From Cedecea colo (lineage in GTDB: Bacteria; Pseudomonadota; Gammaproteobacteria; Enterobacterales; Enterobacteriaceae), in assembly GCF_011808225.1 (NCBI RefSeq), contig NZ_SOYS01000002.1, positions 124,001 to 188,000 on the forward strand: a stretch of DNA of 64,000 nucleotides, in the 5' to 3' direction. The notes under the pieces were generated by a model that was not told the origin of the DNA, did no database searches, and was given only the letters and a program-made list of their open reading frames with translations. The translations under genes were made by a program, and so were the position numbers. Shown one piece after another: positions 18,662 through 27,951 of this stretch (its first letter is position 1; each line of letters begins with the position of its first letter).

Positions 18662-21141
18662 TGAAAAATAACCACGAAGCGATGCAAATCAGCCGCCGTA
18701 GGTTTCTGACCGGTGCCGCAGCCCTCGGCGGCGTCTCCTTGCTGGGTGGCCTGTGGCCGCGCTCGGTGCTGGCCGAAGCCGTAAGCCAGGCGTTACCGCA
18801 GTTTGTGGCATTGCGTCAGGCCCAGAAGGGTATTCTGACCGCTGCCCACTGGGGAGCTTTCGAAGCCATTGTCCGCGACGGCAAAATGGTGGAAACCCGC
18901 CCGGTGCAGGACGATCCTTTCCCGAATGAATTTATCACTATGGCTCCCCATCAGGTCCACGCGCCTAACCGTGTGAAATACCCGATGGTGCGTAAAAGCT
19001 GGCTGGAAGGCGGGCCGCAGAATTGCCGCCCTGAGCTACGCGGCTGCGACGAGTGGGTGCGGGTGAGCTGGGACAAAGCGCTGACGCTGGTGAGCGACCA
19101 GATTAACCGCCTGCAAAAAGAGCACGGCCCGCAGTCCATCTACGCGGGTTCTTACGGCTGGAAGAGCGTCGGTATGCTGCACAACAGCCGCACCCTGCTC
19201 CAGCGCCTGATGAATCTGGTGGGCGGTTCGCTGAACTACTCCGGAGATTACTCTACCGGCGCCGCCCAGGTAATTATGTCTCACGTTGTCGGCTCTATGG
19301 AGGTATATGAACAGCAGACCGCCTGGCCTAACGTGCTTGCTAACAGCCAGCTCGTGGTGCTCTGGGGTTGTAACCCAATGGTTACCCTGAAGAACAGCTG
19401 GAATGTGCCGGATCACATTGGCCTTTCGGGCTTCGAGGCGCTGAAAAAGAAAGGCGTGCGGATTATCAGCATCGATCCGGTGAAAAGTGACAGCACCGAT
19501 TATCTGAACGCCGAATGGATTGCTCCGCGGCCTTATACCGATAGCGCCATGCTGGTGGGCATCGCCCATACTCTGCTGGCTGAAAAACTGCATGACTCCG
19601 ATTTCCTGAAAACTTATACCGTTGGCTTCGATAAATTTGCAGCCTACCTCAGCGGCGAACAGGACGGCGTGGCAAAAGACGCCGACTGGGTCGCCGCTAT
19701 CTGCGGCATCGAGGCGGAAACGATTCGCCAGCTTGCACGGGATATGGCTAAAAACCGCACCATGATCATGGGCGGCTGGGGCATTCAGCGCCAGCATCAC
19801 GGCGAACAGCCCCACTGGCTGCTGGTGACCGTGGCGGCAATGCTCGGTCAGCCTGGCCTGCCGGGAGGCGGCTTCGGCTTTAGCTATCACTACTCTTCAG
19901 GCGGCAGCCCGACCGCACGCGGCGGCATTCTGGCGGGGATCTCTGCGGGCAAGGAGCCGAAGAATAGCCCAACGCCAATTCCGGTTGCGCGCATCGCCGA
20001 ATGTCTGGCCAACCCTGGTAAAACCATCGACTTTAACGGGGCGAAAGTCACCTACCCCGACGTGAAAATGGTTTACGTCGCCGGGGGCAATACCTTCCAT
20101 CAGCATCAGGACACCAACGCTCTGGTCAAGGCCTGGCAACATCCGCAAACCATCGTAGTAAATGAGCCTTACTGGACGGCGACCGCGAAGCACGCCGACA
20201 TCGTCCTGCCGGCCACCACCAGCTACGAGCGTAATGACCTGGAAATGGGCGGCGACTACTCCCAGCTCTACGTCTTTCCGATGCACCGCTGCGTGCCGCC
20301 TCAGCACGAGTCGCGCAACGACTTCGACATCTTCGCGGATCTTGCGACTAAGCTGGGCGTGCATGAAGCCTTCACCGAAGGCAAGGATGAAATCCAGTGG
20401 CTGAAAGGCATGTACGACGAGATGAAGGCTCAGGCGCGCAATGCCCGCGTGGCGCTGCCGCCGTTCGATATGTTCTGGGCGTCGAATAACTACATCCGCT
20501 TCCCGGTGCCGGAGAGCAATAAACGGTGGGTGCGCTTTGCCGACTTCCGGGAAAATCCACTGCTCAACCCGCTGGGCACCCCGTCCGGTAAAATAGAAAT
20601 CTATTCGGCGACGGTCGCGAAGATGGGCTACGCCGACTGTCCGGGCCTGCCGGGCTGGCTGCCGCCTCACGAGTGGTATCAGAGTCCGGAGGCGAGCAAG
20701 TATCCGCTGTCGCTCAACACCGCGCATCCGATCAACCGCCTGCACTCCCAGTTAGACAACACTCCGCTGCGCGAAAAATATGCGGTGGCGGATCGCGAAG
20801 CTATCTGGATTCATCCGCAGGATGCCAAAGCGCGCGGCATCGGTGACGGCGAGCTGGTGCGGGCCTTCAACGATCGTGGCCAGATTATGGTTGGCGCCGT
20901 GGTCACCGAGCGGGTTCGTCCCGGCGTGGTGCGCATCAGCGAAGGCGCCTGGTTCGACCCGGCGGATCCACAGCAGCCGGGTTCCCTGTGCAAGAACGGC
21001 AACGTCAACTGCCTGACCTTCGACCTCGGTTCATCAAGCCTGGCCCAGGGCAACTGCGGGCAGATGGCCCAGCTGGAGATTGAGAAATACCGGGGACCGG
21101 TACTCAAAAATACCGCCCATGCGGTGCCCGTCGGTGCCTGA
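18661..21141 (+). CDS. torA: Trimethylamine-N-oxide reductase, TorA/TorZ type, periplasmic molybdoenzyme
   Basis: 826 residues of the DMSO reductase family with bis-MGD molybdenum cofactor. A twin-arginine signal, SRRRFLTGAAALGG, at residues 11-24 directs Tat export after cofactor loading. Motifs GSYGWKS, SGDYSTGAAQV, VVGSMEVYEQQT, ADIVLPATTSYERNDL and RLHSQLDN are family hallmarks. Many blocks (VGSMEVYEQQT, LGTPSGKIEIYS, the LAQ..EIEKYRGP tail) match E. coli TorA better than TorZ. It reduces TMAO, and possibly other N- or S-oxides, as an anaerobic electron acceptor. No torD chaperone or torSTR regulator is nearby. Confidence 0.85.
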   Translation: MKNNHEAMQISRRRFLTGAAALGGVSLLGGLWPRSVLAEAVSQALPQFVALRQAQKGILTAAHWGAFEAIVRDGKMVETRPVQDDPFPNEFITMAPHQVHAPNRVKYPMVRKSWLEGGPQNCRPELRGCDEWVRVSWDKALTLVSDQINRLQKEHGPQSIYAGSYGWKSVGMLHNSRTLLQRLMNLVGGSLNYSGDYSTGAAQVIMSHVVGSMEVYEQQTAWPNVLANSQLVVLWGCNPMVTLKNSWNVPDHIGLSGFEALKKKGVRIISIDPVKSDSTDYLNAEWIAPRPYTDSAMLVGIAHTLLAEKLHDSDFLKTYTVGFDKFAAYLSGEQDGVAKDADWVAAICGIEAETIRQLARDMAKNRTMIMGGWGIQRQHHGEQPHWLLVTVAAMLGQPGLPGGGFGFSYHYSSGGSPTARGGILAGISAGKEPKNSPTPIPVARIAECLANPGKTIDFNGAKVTYPDVKMVYVAGGNTFHQHQDTNALVKAWQHPQTIVVNEPYWTATAKHADIVLPATTSYERNDLEMGGDYSQLYVFPMHRCVPPQHESRNDFDIFADLATKLGVHEAFTEGKDEIQWLKGMYDEMKAQARNARVALPPFDMFWASNNYIRFPVPESNKRWVRFADFRENPLLNPLGTPSGKIEIYSATVAKMGYADCPGLPGWLPPHEWYQSPEASKYPLSLNTAHPINRLHSQLDNTPLREKYAVADREAIWIHPQDAKARGIGDGELVRAFNDRGQIMVGAVVTERVRPGVVRISEGAWFDPADPQQPGSLCKNGNVNCLTFDLGSSSLAQGNCGQMAQLEIEKYRGPVLKNTAHAVPVGA

Positions 21142-21150
21142 TAACGTGCA

Positions 21151-21177
21151 AAGGGCTATCAAAAGATAGCCCTTTTA
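21151..21177 (+). terminator. Terminator of the torCA-type operon
   Basis: AAGGGCTATC-AAAA-GATAGCCCTT plus T residues, ten bases after the reductase stop. Confidence 0.88.
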
Positions 21178-21180
21178 GCC

Positions 21181-21229
21181 TGCTGACAAAGAAGGAAAAA
21201 GCGTGTTTTCTTCTTCTTTGTGGTTATCT
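21181..21229 (-). repeat. Hairpin repeat family, copy D (after torA, inverted, hairpin only)
   Basis: TGCTGACAAAGAAGGAAAAA starts the element, with arms 21186-21200 and 21207-21221 (two mismatches) and loop GCGTGT. It is followed by GGTTATCT, the reverse complement of the AGATAACC seen beside other copies. The AAAATCAA/TTGATTTT palindrome is missing here. Confidence 0.75.
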
Positions 21230-21302
21230 AACATGCGCGCCCGGCTCCACTGCGCTGTTGCAGGCCACCCGGGCCTGCCTGCAAAGAGAGGCCCTTACGG
21301 CG

Positions 21303-22442
21303 TTACAGATAAGTGCGCAGATACTCGCCGAGGCAAAGAATCGCCATCGCCTGGCCGTAGGGCATGGAGGTCAGCGGGATCTGGCGATAGAATTCCAGAT
21401 TGCTGCCCATCCCGGTGCCGAAGGAAACCTGCAATAACTCGCCGTCTGCGGAGATGTTTTGCACAATGCCTTTCATCGCTTTTTCAGCCACGTCTTTGTA
21501 ATCCCGGCTGAGATAACGCTTACGAATGCCTTTCAGAATGCCATAAGCAAAGCCCGCGGTTGCCGAGGCCTCCAGGTAAGAGTGCGGATCGTCGAGCAGG
21601 GTATGCCACAGGCCGCTATCGTCCTGGCATTTCGTCAGTGCGGCCACCTGATTTTCCAGCACCTGCACCAGATAGCGGCGCACCGCGTTATTTTCCGGCA
21701 GATCCACCAGCTCAAGGAAATCCGGAATAACGATGGTCAGCCAGCTATTGCCGCGCGCCCAGCGGGCGCCGGCAAAGTTATGCTTGCCTTCATAACTCCA
21801 GCCGTGAAACCACAGCCCGCTCTGCCGGTCCATCAGGTTTTGCACGTGCAGCAGGAACTGGTAGGTCGCCTCTTCCACATATTCCGGGTGATTCAGCAGC
21901 TTGCCGATCTTCGCCAGCGGCAGCACGGTCATCATCAGCGTGTCGTCCCACATCTGCTGATGGTTCTCTTCTGCCAGCGTAATGTGCTGCATGCCGCCGT
22001 GTTCGGTGCGCGGCATCTCGTACATCGCCCACTCGGCCCAGCTCTCCAGCCACGGCAGGTAAGACGGATCGCGCGTTTCTTCGTAGCGATAAGCGAGCGT
22101 CAGGAACGGCGCCATGGTGTTGACGTTTTTGGTGGTCGCGCCTTCGGCGAAACGGTCAGCAAACCAGCGGTCAATAATGTCACGCATCTGCGCATCGCCC
22201 GTCTGACGATAATACTGATAAATACCATACAGCCCGACGCCGTGCGTCCACTCCCAGCCTGCCCAGCCTTTGGTATCAATGACGCGTCCATCGTCCAGGC
22301 GCAGCAGGAACTGGCCGGTTTCATCCTTAATATTGATCAGATTATCCGTCACCTTATGGATCAGGGTTTTCAGTTCATCCCGGGCAATGAAGCGCTCCGG
22401 CTGACACAGTAGCGGGCTGTGCTTGACGGGGTAAATAATCAT
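21303..22442 (-). CDS. GH105 unsaturated rhamnogalacturonyl hydrolase-like enzyme
   Basis: 379 residues, cytoplasmic (no signal peptide), (alpha/alpha)6-barrel family GH105 (YteR/YesR/RhiN relatives). These hydrolases add water to the double bond of the unsaturated uronic acid that lyases leave on pectin or rhamnogalacturonan fragments, and release it. The probable catalytic Asp is Asp167 in QMWDDTLMM, the site aligned with YteR Asp143; WTHGVGLYG, GLWFHGW and ARGNSWL are typical. The start overlaps the stop of the transporter gene by one base (TAATG), so the two form a tight operon. The exact substrate cannot be read from sequence. Confidence 0.85.
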   Translation of the reverse strand: MIIYPVKHSPLLCQPERFIARDELKTLIHKVTDNLINIKDETGQFLLRLDDGRVIDTKGWAGWEWTHGVGLYGIYQYYRQTGDAQMRDIIDRWFADRFAEGATTKNVNTMAPFLTLAYRYEETRDPSYLPWLESWAEWAMYEMPRTEHGGMQHITLAEENHQQMWDDTLMMTVLPLAKIGKLLNHPEYVEEATYQFLLHVQNLMDRQSGLWFHGWSYEGKHNFAGARWARGNSWLTIVIPDFLELVDLPENNAVRRYLVQVLENQVAALTKCQDDSGLWHTLLDDPHSYLEASATAGFAYGILKGIRKRYLSRDYKDVAEKAMKGIVQNISADGELLQVSFGTGMGSNLEFYRQIPLTSMPYGQAMAILCLGEYLRTYL

Positions 22443-24031
22443 TAACTTAACCTCTGCGTAGCGTTCGAATTTATGGCTGCGGCCTGTTTCAGAGTCGGCG
22501 CGGCGGGCTTGTTATGGTTGAGGTAACCAATATTATTGTTACCCCAGAGATTTTCATAAGGCATACCCGCCAGCATTTCGACGGTGGCGCGGGCTTGTGG
22601 CGTGATAGCTTCCGGCACCGCGCGATTGGCGAGACGCATTTTCACGGTCTCCTCACGCAGCACGCTGTGCGTTTGCAGGTTGAGCTTAAAGCGCAGGGAA
22701 ATTAGGAAGCCGCACGCCAGCACGCCAACCGTGCCGAAGCTTAAAATCATTAAAATGGTGTGGCTTACCGCGGGAGGCTGGCTTGGCTGGCCGGAGACAA
22801 AGCCGGATAGCTGCATTACGATACCCACCAGCATGACCGCACCGGCCTGCGAAGCTTTACGCGTCAGCGTCATAATGCCCGCAAAGATCCCCTCACGACG
22901 CTGGCCGGTGATCGCTTCATCCACGTCAGCAATATAGGTATAGGTGTTCCACGGCACATAGTTGATACCGCCGCGTCCCAGACCCGCAATGGCGGAAAGC
23001 AGCAGCAACAGCGAGAACGCATCGCTTAATCCCGCGTAATACAGCACCGCATAAGAGATAGAACTCAGACCGAACAGCACGACCACCATGCGATACGACG
23101 GCGCCGGGCCAAACTTGATACACAGCGGGATCATGCCGATCACCGCGATAAACTGCAAAATTGCCATGGTGCCCAGCAGATTAGAGGCAACGGACGCGCT
23201 CTGCATCAGCACGAATACCACGTAATAAGTGAAGACGGCGTTAAACACGTCCTGCGCGATATAGCCGCCCAGGTACATACCCAGATGCTGACGGAAGATT
23301 TTGATACGCAGCGTGGAGGTTAATTCAACGTTCAGGCGCTTCATGCTCTGGGCAAACGTCAGGGTTTTCTTCTCTTCTTCGGCGCGCAGCGCGGCTTCCG
23401 TCCACTCGGAGCGCGGCCTCTCCCAGGTAAAGAGCCATACGAAGGTCAGAACGATGGCGCACAAGGTGGCGAATACCAGGCTTGCGTAGAAGAAAGAAAC
23501 CGCGTTGTCTTTACCAAAATGGTTTAACAGAATACCCGGCAGGAACGCCGCCAGAATAGCCGAAAGCTGCGCCATAGAAATACGCGCGCCGGAGAACTTG
23601 GTTTTCTGTTTGAAATCATCGGTCATTTCCGGCACCAGCGTTTCGTAAGGCACCAGAATCATGGTATAGACCACGTCAAAAATCAGGTAGGTCAGCAGGT
23701 AATACCAGTAGCTCATCTCCCCTACCCACATAAAGCTGTAGCTGAAAACTAAAGGTATACCGAGCAGAATAAAGAACTTACGGCGGCCAAAGCGCTTGCC
23801 CAGCCAGGTAGAACCGAAGTTATCGGTTAAAAAGCCCATTAGCGGGCTGACGACGGCGTCGAGCACCCTTGCCATCGCGAAGATAAAGGTTGCCTCAATA
23901 GGCGTGAGTCCGCAGAAGGTAGTATAAAAATAGAGCAGCCAGGCCGCCGTCAGGGCTGTCGTTCCGGCCCCCAGGAAGTCGCCCGCTCCGTAGGCGAGGT
24001 AATTCGCCAGGCCAATGTTACGTTTTTTCAT
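22442..24031 (-). CDS. GPH-family sugar:cation symporter
   Basis: 529 residues from MKKRNIGLANYLAYGAGDFLGAG at 24031; a longer frame to 24220 would run into leader sequence and lacks a hydrophobic pattern. About twelve membrane segments, with the GPH (glycoside-pentoside-hexuronide) pattern of YicJ and of TogT, the oligogalacturonide porter. Motif RFGRRKFFIL..PLVFSY sits after the second to third segments. It probably imports an unsaturated oligouronide for the GH105 enzyme encoded directly after it. The C-terminal tail of about 70 residues is hydrophilic. Confidence 0.85.
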   Translation of the reverse strand: MKKRNIGLANYLAYGAGDFLGAGTTALTAAWLLYFYTTFCGLTPIEATFIFAMARVLDAVVSPLMGFLTDNFGSTWLGKRFGRRKFFILLGIPLVFSYSFMWVGEMSYWYYLLTYLIFDVVYTMILVPYETLVPEMTDDFKQKTKFSGARISMAQLSAILAAFLPGILLNHFGKDNAVSFFYASLVFATLCAIVLTFVWLFTWERPRSEWTEAALRAEEEKKTLTFAQSMKRLNVELTSTLRIKIFRQHLGMYLGGYIAQDVFNAVFTYYVVFVLMQSASVASNLLGTMAILQFIAVIGMIPLCIKFGPAPSYRMVVVLFGLSSISYAVLYYAGLSDAFSLLLLLSAIAGLGRGGINYVPWNTYTYIADVDEAITGQRREGIFAGIMTLTRKASQAGAVMLVGIVMQLSGFVSGQPSQPPAVSHTILMILSFGTVGVLACGFLISLRFKLNLQTHSVLREETVKMRLANRAVPEAITPQARATVEMLAGMPYENLWGNNNIGYLNHNKPAAPTLKQAAAINSNATQRLS

Positions 24032-24210
24032 TGCCGTCCACCCCGTTGCTTTTGTAATGGGAGATTGCAAGTCACGGCCCCAAAACGGACCTGCGAGAAA
24101 TCTTTCACGGCTAAAGTAAAAGTATGGAGCGTGAGAAACCTTTTCGTTTTTGCCACCCCTTGATGAATGCTGGCAAAAATACAAAGAGTGCCCGCATCCG
24201 CATCCCGATT

Positions 24211-24229
24211 TATAAAACAAGGGTTTATT
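24211..24229. promoter_or_regulatory. Possible KdgR-type operator
   Basis: TATAAAACAAGGGTTTATT agrees with the KdgR consensus AATGAAACATTGTTTCATT at 13 of 19 positions and is palindromic in its outer parts (ATAAA/TTTAT). It is about 180 bases upstream of the GPH symporter start. KdgR controls pectin-fragment uptake and degradation genes in enterobacteria, which suits this operon. The match is weak. Confidence 0.35.
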
Positions 24230-24269
24230 TTTATCAAAAGAGAGGATTGAAAATGAGAGGTAAAGACAA

Positions 24270-24296
24270 AAATGCCGCAGCGAAAGTGCGGCATTT
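24270..24296 (-). terminator. Terminator of flhBAE
   Basis: AAATGCCGCA-GCGAAAG-TGCGGCATTT is a symmetrical 10-bp stem with T tracts on both strands. It lies 40 bases past the flhE stop. Confidence 0.88.
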
Positions 24297-24336
24297 ATTC
24301 AGGACGGGTAAATAAGCGAAAGGCCGGCTATTCGCT

Positions 24337-24729
24337 TCAGCGATAATTCACAATCACCTGATTGCTCTGCACGCGCAGCGGCGGGAAAAGCTTTCCGCCG
24401 CCCGGCACTTCCCAGACAAACCGCAGCGGTTCTCCGGCGGCCACATTGGTTAAGCCGCGCGTTGTGCCGCTCTGCCCTTCTATCGGTACGCAGCGTGTCA
24501 CCGAGCAGAGTTTGACGAGCAGCCCGCCCGGCGTTGGGCCATTTAACTCGTAACGCCAGGCGACAAGCGTCATCACGCCGAAAACCTGCTGCGACGGCGA
24601 CAGCGCCCGGGATGAAGCAGCAACGCCCCGATTGCTAAGCGTCGCCCCCATGCCGCTGGCCTGCCAGCTACCTTCACCGGCGGCCTGAGCGAATAAAGGC
24701 AATAGCGCAAGCGCCAACAGCAAACGCAT
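24337..24729 (-). CDS. flhE: Flagellar protein FlhE
   Basis: 130 residues, as in E. coli, with a clear signal peptide (MRLLLALALLPLFAQAAGEG). It is a periplasmic protein linked to the flagellar export apparatus; it has been reported to prevent proton leakage through the export gate and is not essential for swimming in all strains. Two cysteines in VKLCSVTRCVPIEG probably form a disulfide. The stop codon of flhA overlaps its start by one base. Confidence 0.95.
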   Translation of the reverse strand: MRLLLALALLPLFAQAAGEGSWQASGMGATLSNRGVAASSRALSPSQQVFGVMTLVAWRYELNGPTPGGLLVKLCSVTRCVPIEGQSGTTRGLTNVAAGEPLRFVWEVPGGGKLFPPLRVQSNQVIVNYR

Positions 24730-26807
24730 TATTTCGCTCCTATCGTTGCGGTCATACGGATATTGCGGTTGTCCGACAGCTCAAGGCTTGAAAGCACGAC
24801 CAGCTGCGGCAGGCTGCGGCGCAGGAAGCGAGCCAGCAGCGGACGCAGCGCGTGGTTAACCAGCAGCACCGGCGGCGCGCCCAGCATCTCCTGACGCTGC
24901 AACGCCTCCTGGCTTTGCTCCAGCAGACGGTCCGCAAGGCCAGGCTCCAGCCCGCTGCCGCCCTGTAAAGCCTGCAATAACAGGCGCTCCAGCGCGGTAT
25001 CCAGCCCGATAACCTGTACTTCACCGGTGCCAGGGAACCAGAGTTGGGTAATGGCGCGACCTAAAGCCACGCGCACCACGGCGGTCAATTCATGAGGATC
25101 GCTTTGTATCGGCGCGTGTTCAGCCAGCGTCTCCAGAATCGTTCGCATATCACGAATCGGGACCTTCTCAGCGAGCAGGTTCTGCAACACCTTGTGCAGC
25201 GTGGTCAGCGTCACAACCGCCGGCACCAGGTCTTCGGTCAGCTTCGGCATCTCCTGGGAGACGCGATCGAGCAGCTGTTGCGCTTCCTGACGGCCGAACA
25301 GCTCGGGCGCGAACTGGCCAATCAGATGGTTGAGGTGTGTCGCCACAACCGTACTTGCCTCAACGACGGTAAAGCCCTGGATCTGCGCCTGCTCTTTAAG
25401 CGCGCTTTCAATCCAGGTCGCCGCCAGGCCAAAGGCCGGATCGATTGTCGTCTCGCCAGGCAGGCTTCCGGCAGCGGTGCCCGGGTTAATCGCCAGCCAG
25501 CGCCCCGGATATGCCTCACCGGCGCCGATTTCCACGCCCTTCATCAGGATGCGGTAACGCGCCGGCGGCAAATCCATATTGTCGCGAATATGCACCACCG
25601 GCGGCAGGAAGCCCATCTCCTGCGCGAATTTTTTACGAATGCTGCGGATACGCCCGAGCAGCTCGCCGTCCTGCTGGAAATCCACCATCGGGATCAGGCG
25701 ATAGCCCACTTCCATCCCCAGCGAATCTTCGAGCTGAACATCATTCCACGTCGCTTCCACGGCCTGTGGATTCTCCGGGGCTTTCACCGGCGGCGGTGCC
25801 ACAGGCGCGGCTATCTGACGCCCACGCATCCACCACGCCAGACCCAGCAGCGCGGCTGTAAACAGCAGGAATACAAAGTTTGGCATGCCCGGCACCATGC
25901 CGAGCAGGCCCAGCACGGCGGCGCTTAGCAGCATCACGCGTGGATTATTGAACAGTTGGGTAACCATCTGCTCGCCGACGTCCTGATCGGTCGCCACGCG
26001 GGTCACGATAACGCCCGCCGCGGTGGAGATAACCAGCGCCGGGATCTGCGCAACCAGGCCATCGCCGATAGTCAACAGCGTGTAGCTTTCCGCCGCCGCG
26101 CCCACCGCCAGATCGTGTTGCAGCACGCCGACCAGCAGGCCGCCGACCACGTTGATCGCCATGATCATCAGCCCTGCTACGGCATCGCCGCGCACGAACT
26201 TACTCGCCCCGTCCATCGAACCGTAAAAATCCGCTTCCTGGGTCACTTCAGAACGGCGTTTTTTAGCTTCGTCTTCGCCAATCAATCCGGCGTTAAGATC
26301 CGCGTCAATCGCCATCTGCTTGCCCGGCATCCCGTCGAGCACGAAGCGCGCGCCAACTTCTGCGATACGTCCCGCACCTTTGGTGATAACCATAAAGTTG
26401 ATGATAACGAGGATGATAAACACCACGATACCGATAGCGAAGTTACCGCCTACCAGGAAGTGGCCGAAGGCTTCAACCACGTGCCCCGCAGCCCCCGCAC
26501 CGGTATGCCCCTCCATCAGAATGATACGCGTTGAAGCCACGTTCAGCGCCAGGCGCAGCAGCGTGGTAAACAGCAAGATGGTCGGGAACGCGGCGAACTC
26601 CAGCGTTTTCTGGGTGAACATCGCCACCAGCAGCACCATGATCGACAGGGCGATATTAAACGTGAACAGCAAATCAAGCACAAACGCGGGCAGCGGCAGC
26701 ACCATCATCGACAGGATCATCAGGATAAGTATCGGCCCGGCAAGTATTTGCCATTGCCCGGATTTCATGCTGGCAGGCAGACGCAATGTCGCGAGCAGAT
26801 TAGCCAT
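24729..26807 (-). CDS. flhA: Flagellar type III export gate protein FlhA
   Basis: 692 residues from MANLLATLRLPASM (26807), the E. coli length; a start seven codons upstream would lie deeper in flhB. FlhA forms the nonameric ring of the export gate. The first ~320 residues have eight membrane helices with the FHIPEP-type conserved block (NFMVITKGAGRIAEVGARF.. DLNAGLI, split over 150-205). The rest is the cytoplasmic docking domain for export chaperones. Its start overlaps the end of flhB by eight bases. Confidence 0.98.
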   Translation of the reverse strand: MANLLATLRLPASMKSGQWQILAGPILILMILSMMVLPLPAFVLDLLFTFNIALSIMVLLVAMFTQKTLEFAAFPTILLFTTLLRLALNVASTRIILMEGHTGAGAAGHVVEAFGHFLVGGNFAIGIVVFIILVIINFMVITKGAGRIAEVGARFVLDGMPGKQMAIDADLNAGLIGEDEAKKRRSEVTQEADFYGSMDGASKFVRGDAVAGLMIMAINVVGGLLVGVLQHDLAVGAAAESYTLLTIGDGLVAQIPALVISTAAGVIVTRVATDQDVGEQMVTQLFNNPRVMLLSAAVLGLLGMVPGMPNFVFLLFTAALLGLAWWMRGRQIAAPVAPPPVKAPENPQAVEATWNDVQLEDSLGMEVGYRLIPMVDFQQDGELLGRIRSIRKKFAQEMGFLPPVVHIRDNMDLPPARYRILMKGVEIGAGEAYPGRWLAINPGTAAGSLPGETTIDPAFGLAATWIESALKEQAQIQGFTVVEASTVVATHLNHLIGQFAPELFGRQEAQQLLDRVSQEMPKLTEDLVPAVVTLTTLHKVLQNLLAEKVPIRDMRTILETLAEHAPIQSDPHELTAVVRVALGRAITQLWFPGTGEVQVIGLDTALERLLLQALQGGSGLEPGLADRLLEQSQEALQRQEMLGAPPVLLVNHALRPLLARFLRRSLPQLVVLSSLELSDNRNIRMTATIGAK

Positions 26808-27951
26808 CGGAGTCCTTCTCATTCGCAAAGTCCAGTGCTTCTGGCACCGGTAGATTTTCAGGTTTTTTCGGGATTAAGCCGCCCGCCACGCGCCAGCGAC
26901 GCAGTTGCCAGACCCAGGCCAGCACTTCCGCCACGGCGGAATACAACTGCCCCGGAATTTGCTGGCCGATTTCAGCGTGCCGGTAAAGCGCGCGGGCAAG
27001 CGGCGGTGCTTCAAGCACCGGAATACGGTTTTCGTTGCCGATCTCACGGATGCGCAGCGCAACAAGGCCGGCACCTTTAGCCAGCACTTTCGGCGCGCTC
27101 ATCTTTTTCTCATCGTACTGAAGCGCCACCGAATAGTGCGTCGGGTTGGTGACGATAACGTCGGCTTTTGGCACATCGGCCATCATGCGGCGACGAGCTA
27201 TAGCGCGTTGCTGCTGGCGGATACGCCCTTTGACATGCGGGTCGCCCTCCTGCTGCTTATACTCGTCGCGAATATCCTGACGGCTCATACGTAATTTTTT
27301 GAGATTGCTAAAAATCTGGAAAAACACGTCGAATCCCACCATCGGGATCAGGCCCATCACAATCAGCAAACCGCAGGCCGCCACCATATCCAGCGCATGA
27401 CGCAGCGCGGAAATGGGAGGTTCGCTTATCAGCCGCATCATATCCGGCCAGTTGTGGCATAAATACCAGGCGGTTACCGACCCCACCAGCGTGGCCTTCA
27501 GAAAAGCCTTCAGCAGCTCGGAGCCCGCCTGGGCTGAGAACAGGCGCTTAAGGCCTGGCAGCGGGTTAAGCTTGCTGAATTTGAAAGCAATAGACTTACC
27601 GCTAAACAGCAGGCCGCCAAGCAACATCGGTGCGGCTATCGCCACGATCACTAACCCGCTCATCAGCGGCAACAGCGCCCATACGGCCTGTTTAATCAGC
27701 AAGCTGACCTGATTCACAATCAGACGCGGGTCGTTAATGATGCGGTGATCAAAGTGCAAACCGGCAGACAACATGGCGGCAAGCTGGCGCGCCAGCGGTT
27801 CGCCTCCCATCCAGATGATGCTTAAGCCAGTCAGCACCATCAGCAAAGACGTTAATTCGCGGGAACGGGGAATCTGCCCATCCTCACGCGCTTTCTCAAG
27901 CCGGTGGGGTGTGGGAGCTTCTGTTTTATCCTCGTCGCTACTTTCAGACAC
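26800..27951 (-). CDS. flhB: Flagellar export switch protein FlhB
   Basis: 383 residues from a GTG start, as in E. coli. Four membrane segments (about 33-210) precede the cytoplasmic part, where the autocleavage motif NPTH is at residues 269-272. Self-cleavage there switches export from rod/hook to filament proteins. First gene of flhBAE. In E. coli cheZ ends a short distance upstream; here about 1 kb of extra, A+T-rich DNA lies in between. Confidence 0.98.
   Translation of the reverse strand: MSESSDEDKTEAPTPHRLEKAREDGQIPRSRELTSLLMVLTGLSIIWMGGEPLARQLAAMLSAGLHFDHRIINDPRLIVNQVSLLIKQAVWALLPLMSGLVIVAIAAPMLLGGLLFSGKSIAFKFSKLNPLPGLKRLFSAQAGSELLKAFLKATLVGSVTAWYLCHNWPDMMRLISEPPISALRHALDMVAACGLLIVMGLIPMVGFDVFFQIFSNLKKLRMSRQDIRDEYKQQEGDPHVKGRIRQQQRAIARRRMMADVPKADVIVTNPTHYSVALQYDEKKMSAPKVLAKGAGLVALRIREIGNENRIPVLEAPPLARALYRHAEIGQQIPGQLYSAVAEVLAWVWQLRRWRVAGGLIPKKPENLPVPEALDFANEKDSDG

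Larger units (their letters stand above)
24032..24336. other. Upstream region of the GPH/GH105 operon and end of flhE
   Basis: 305 bases, more A+T-rich than the flanks. It contains a candidate KdgR-like palindrome (24211-24229) and the flhE terminator (24270-24296). I see no credible gene. Confidence 0.6.

Noticed and set aside
24230-24310. 63-codon plus-strand frame over the flhE terminator
   Set aside because: It translates through the terminator stem (NAAAKVRHLF) and has no supporting features.
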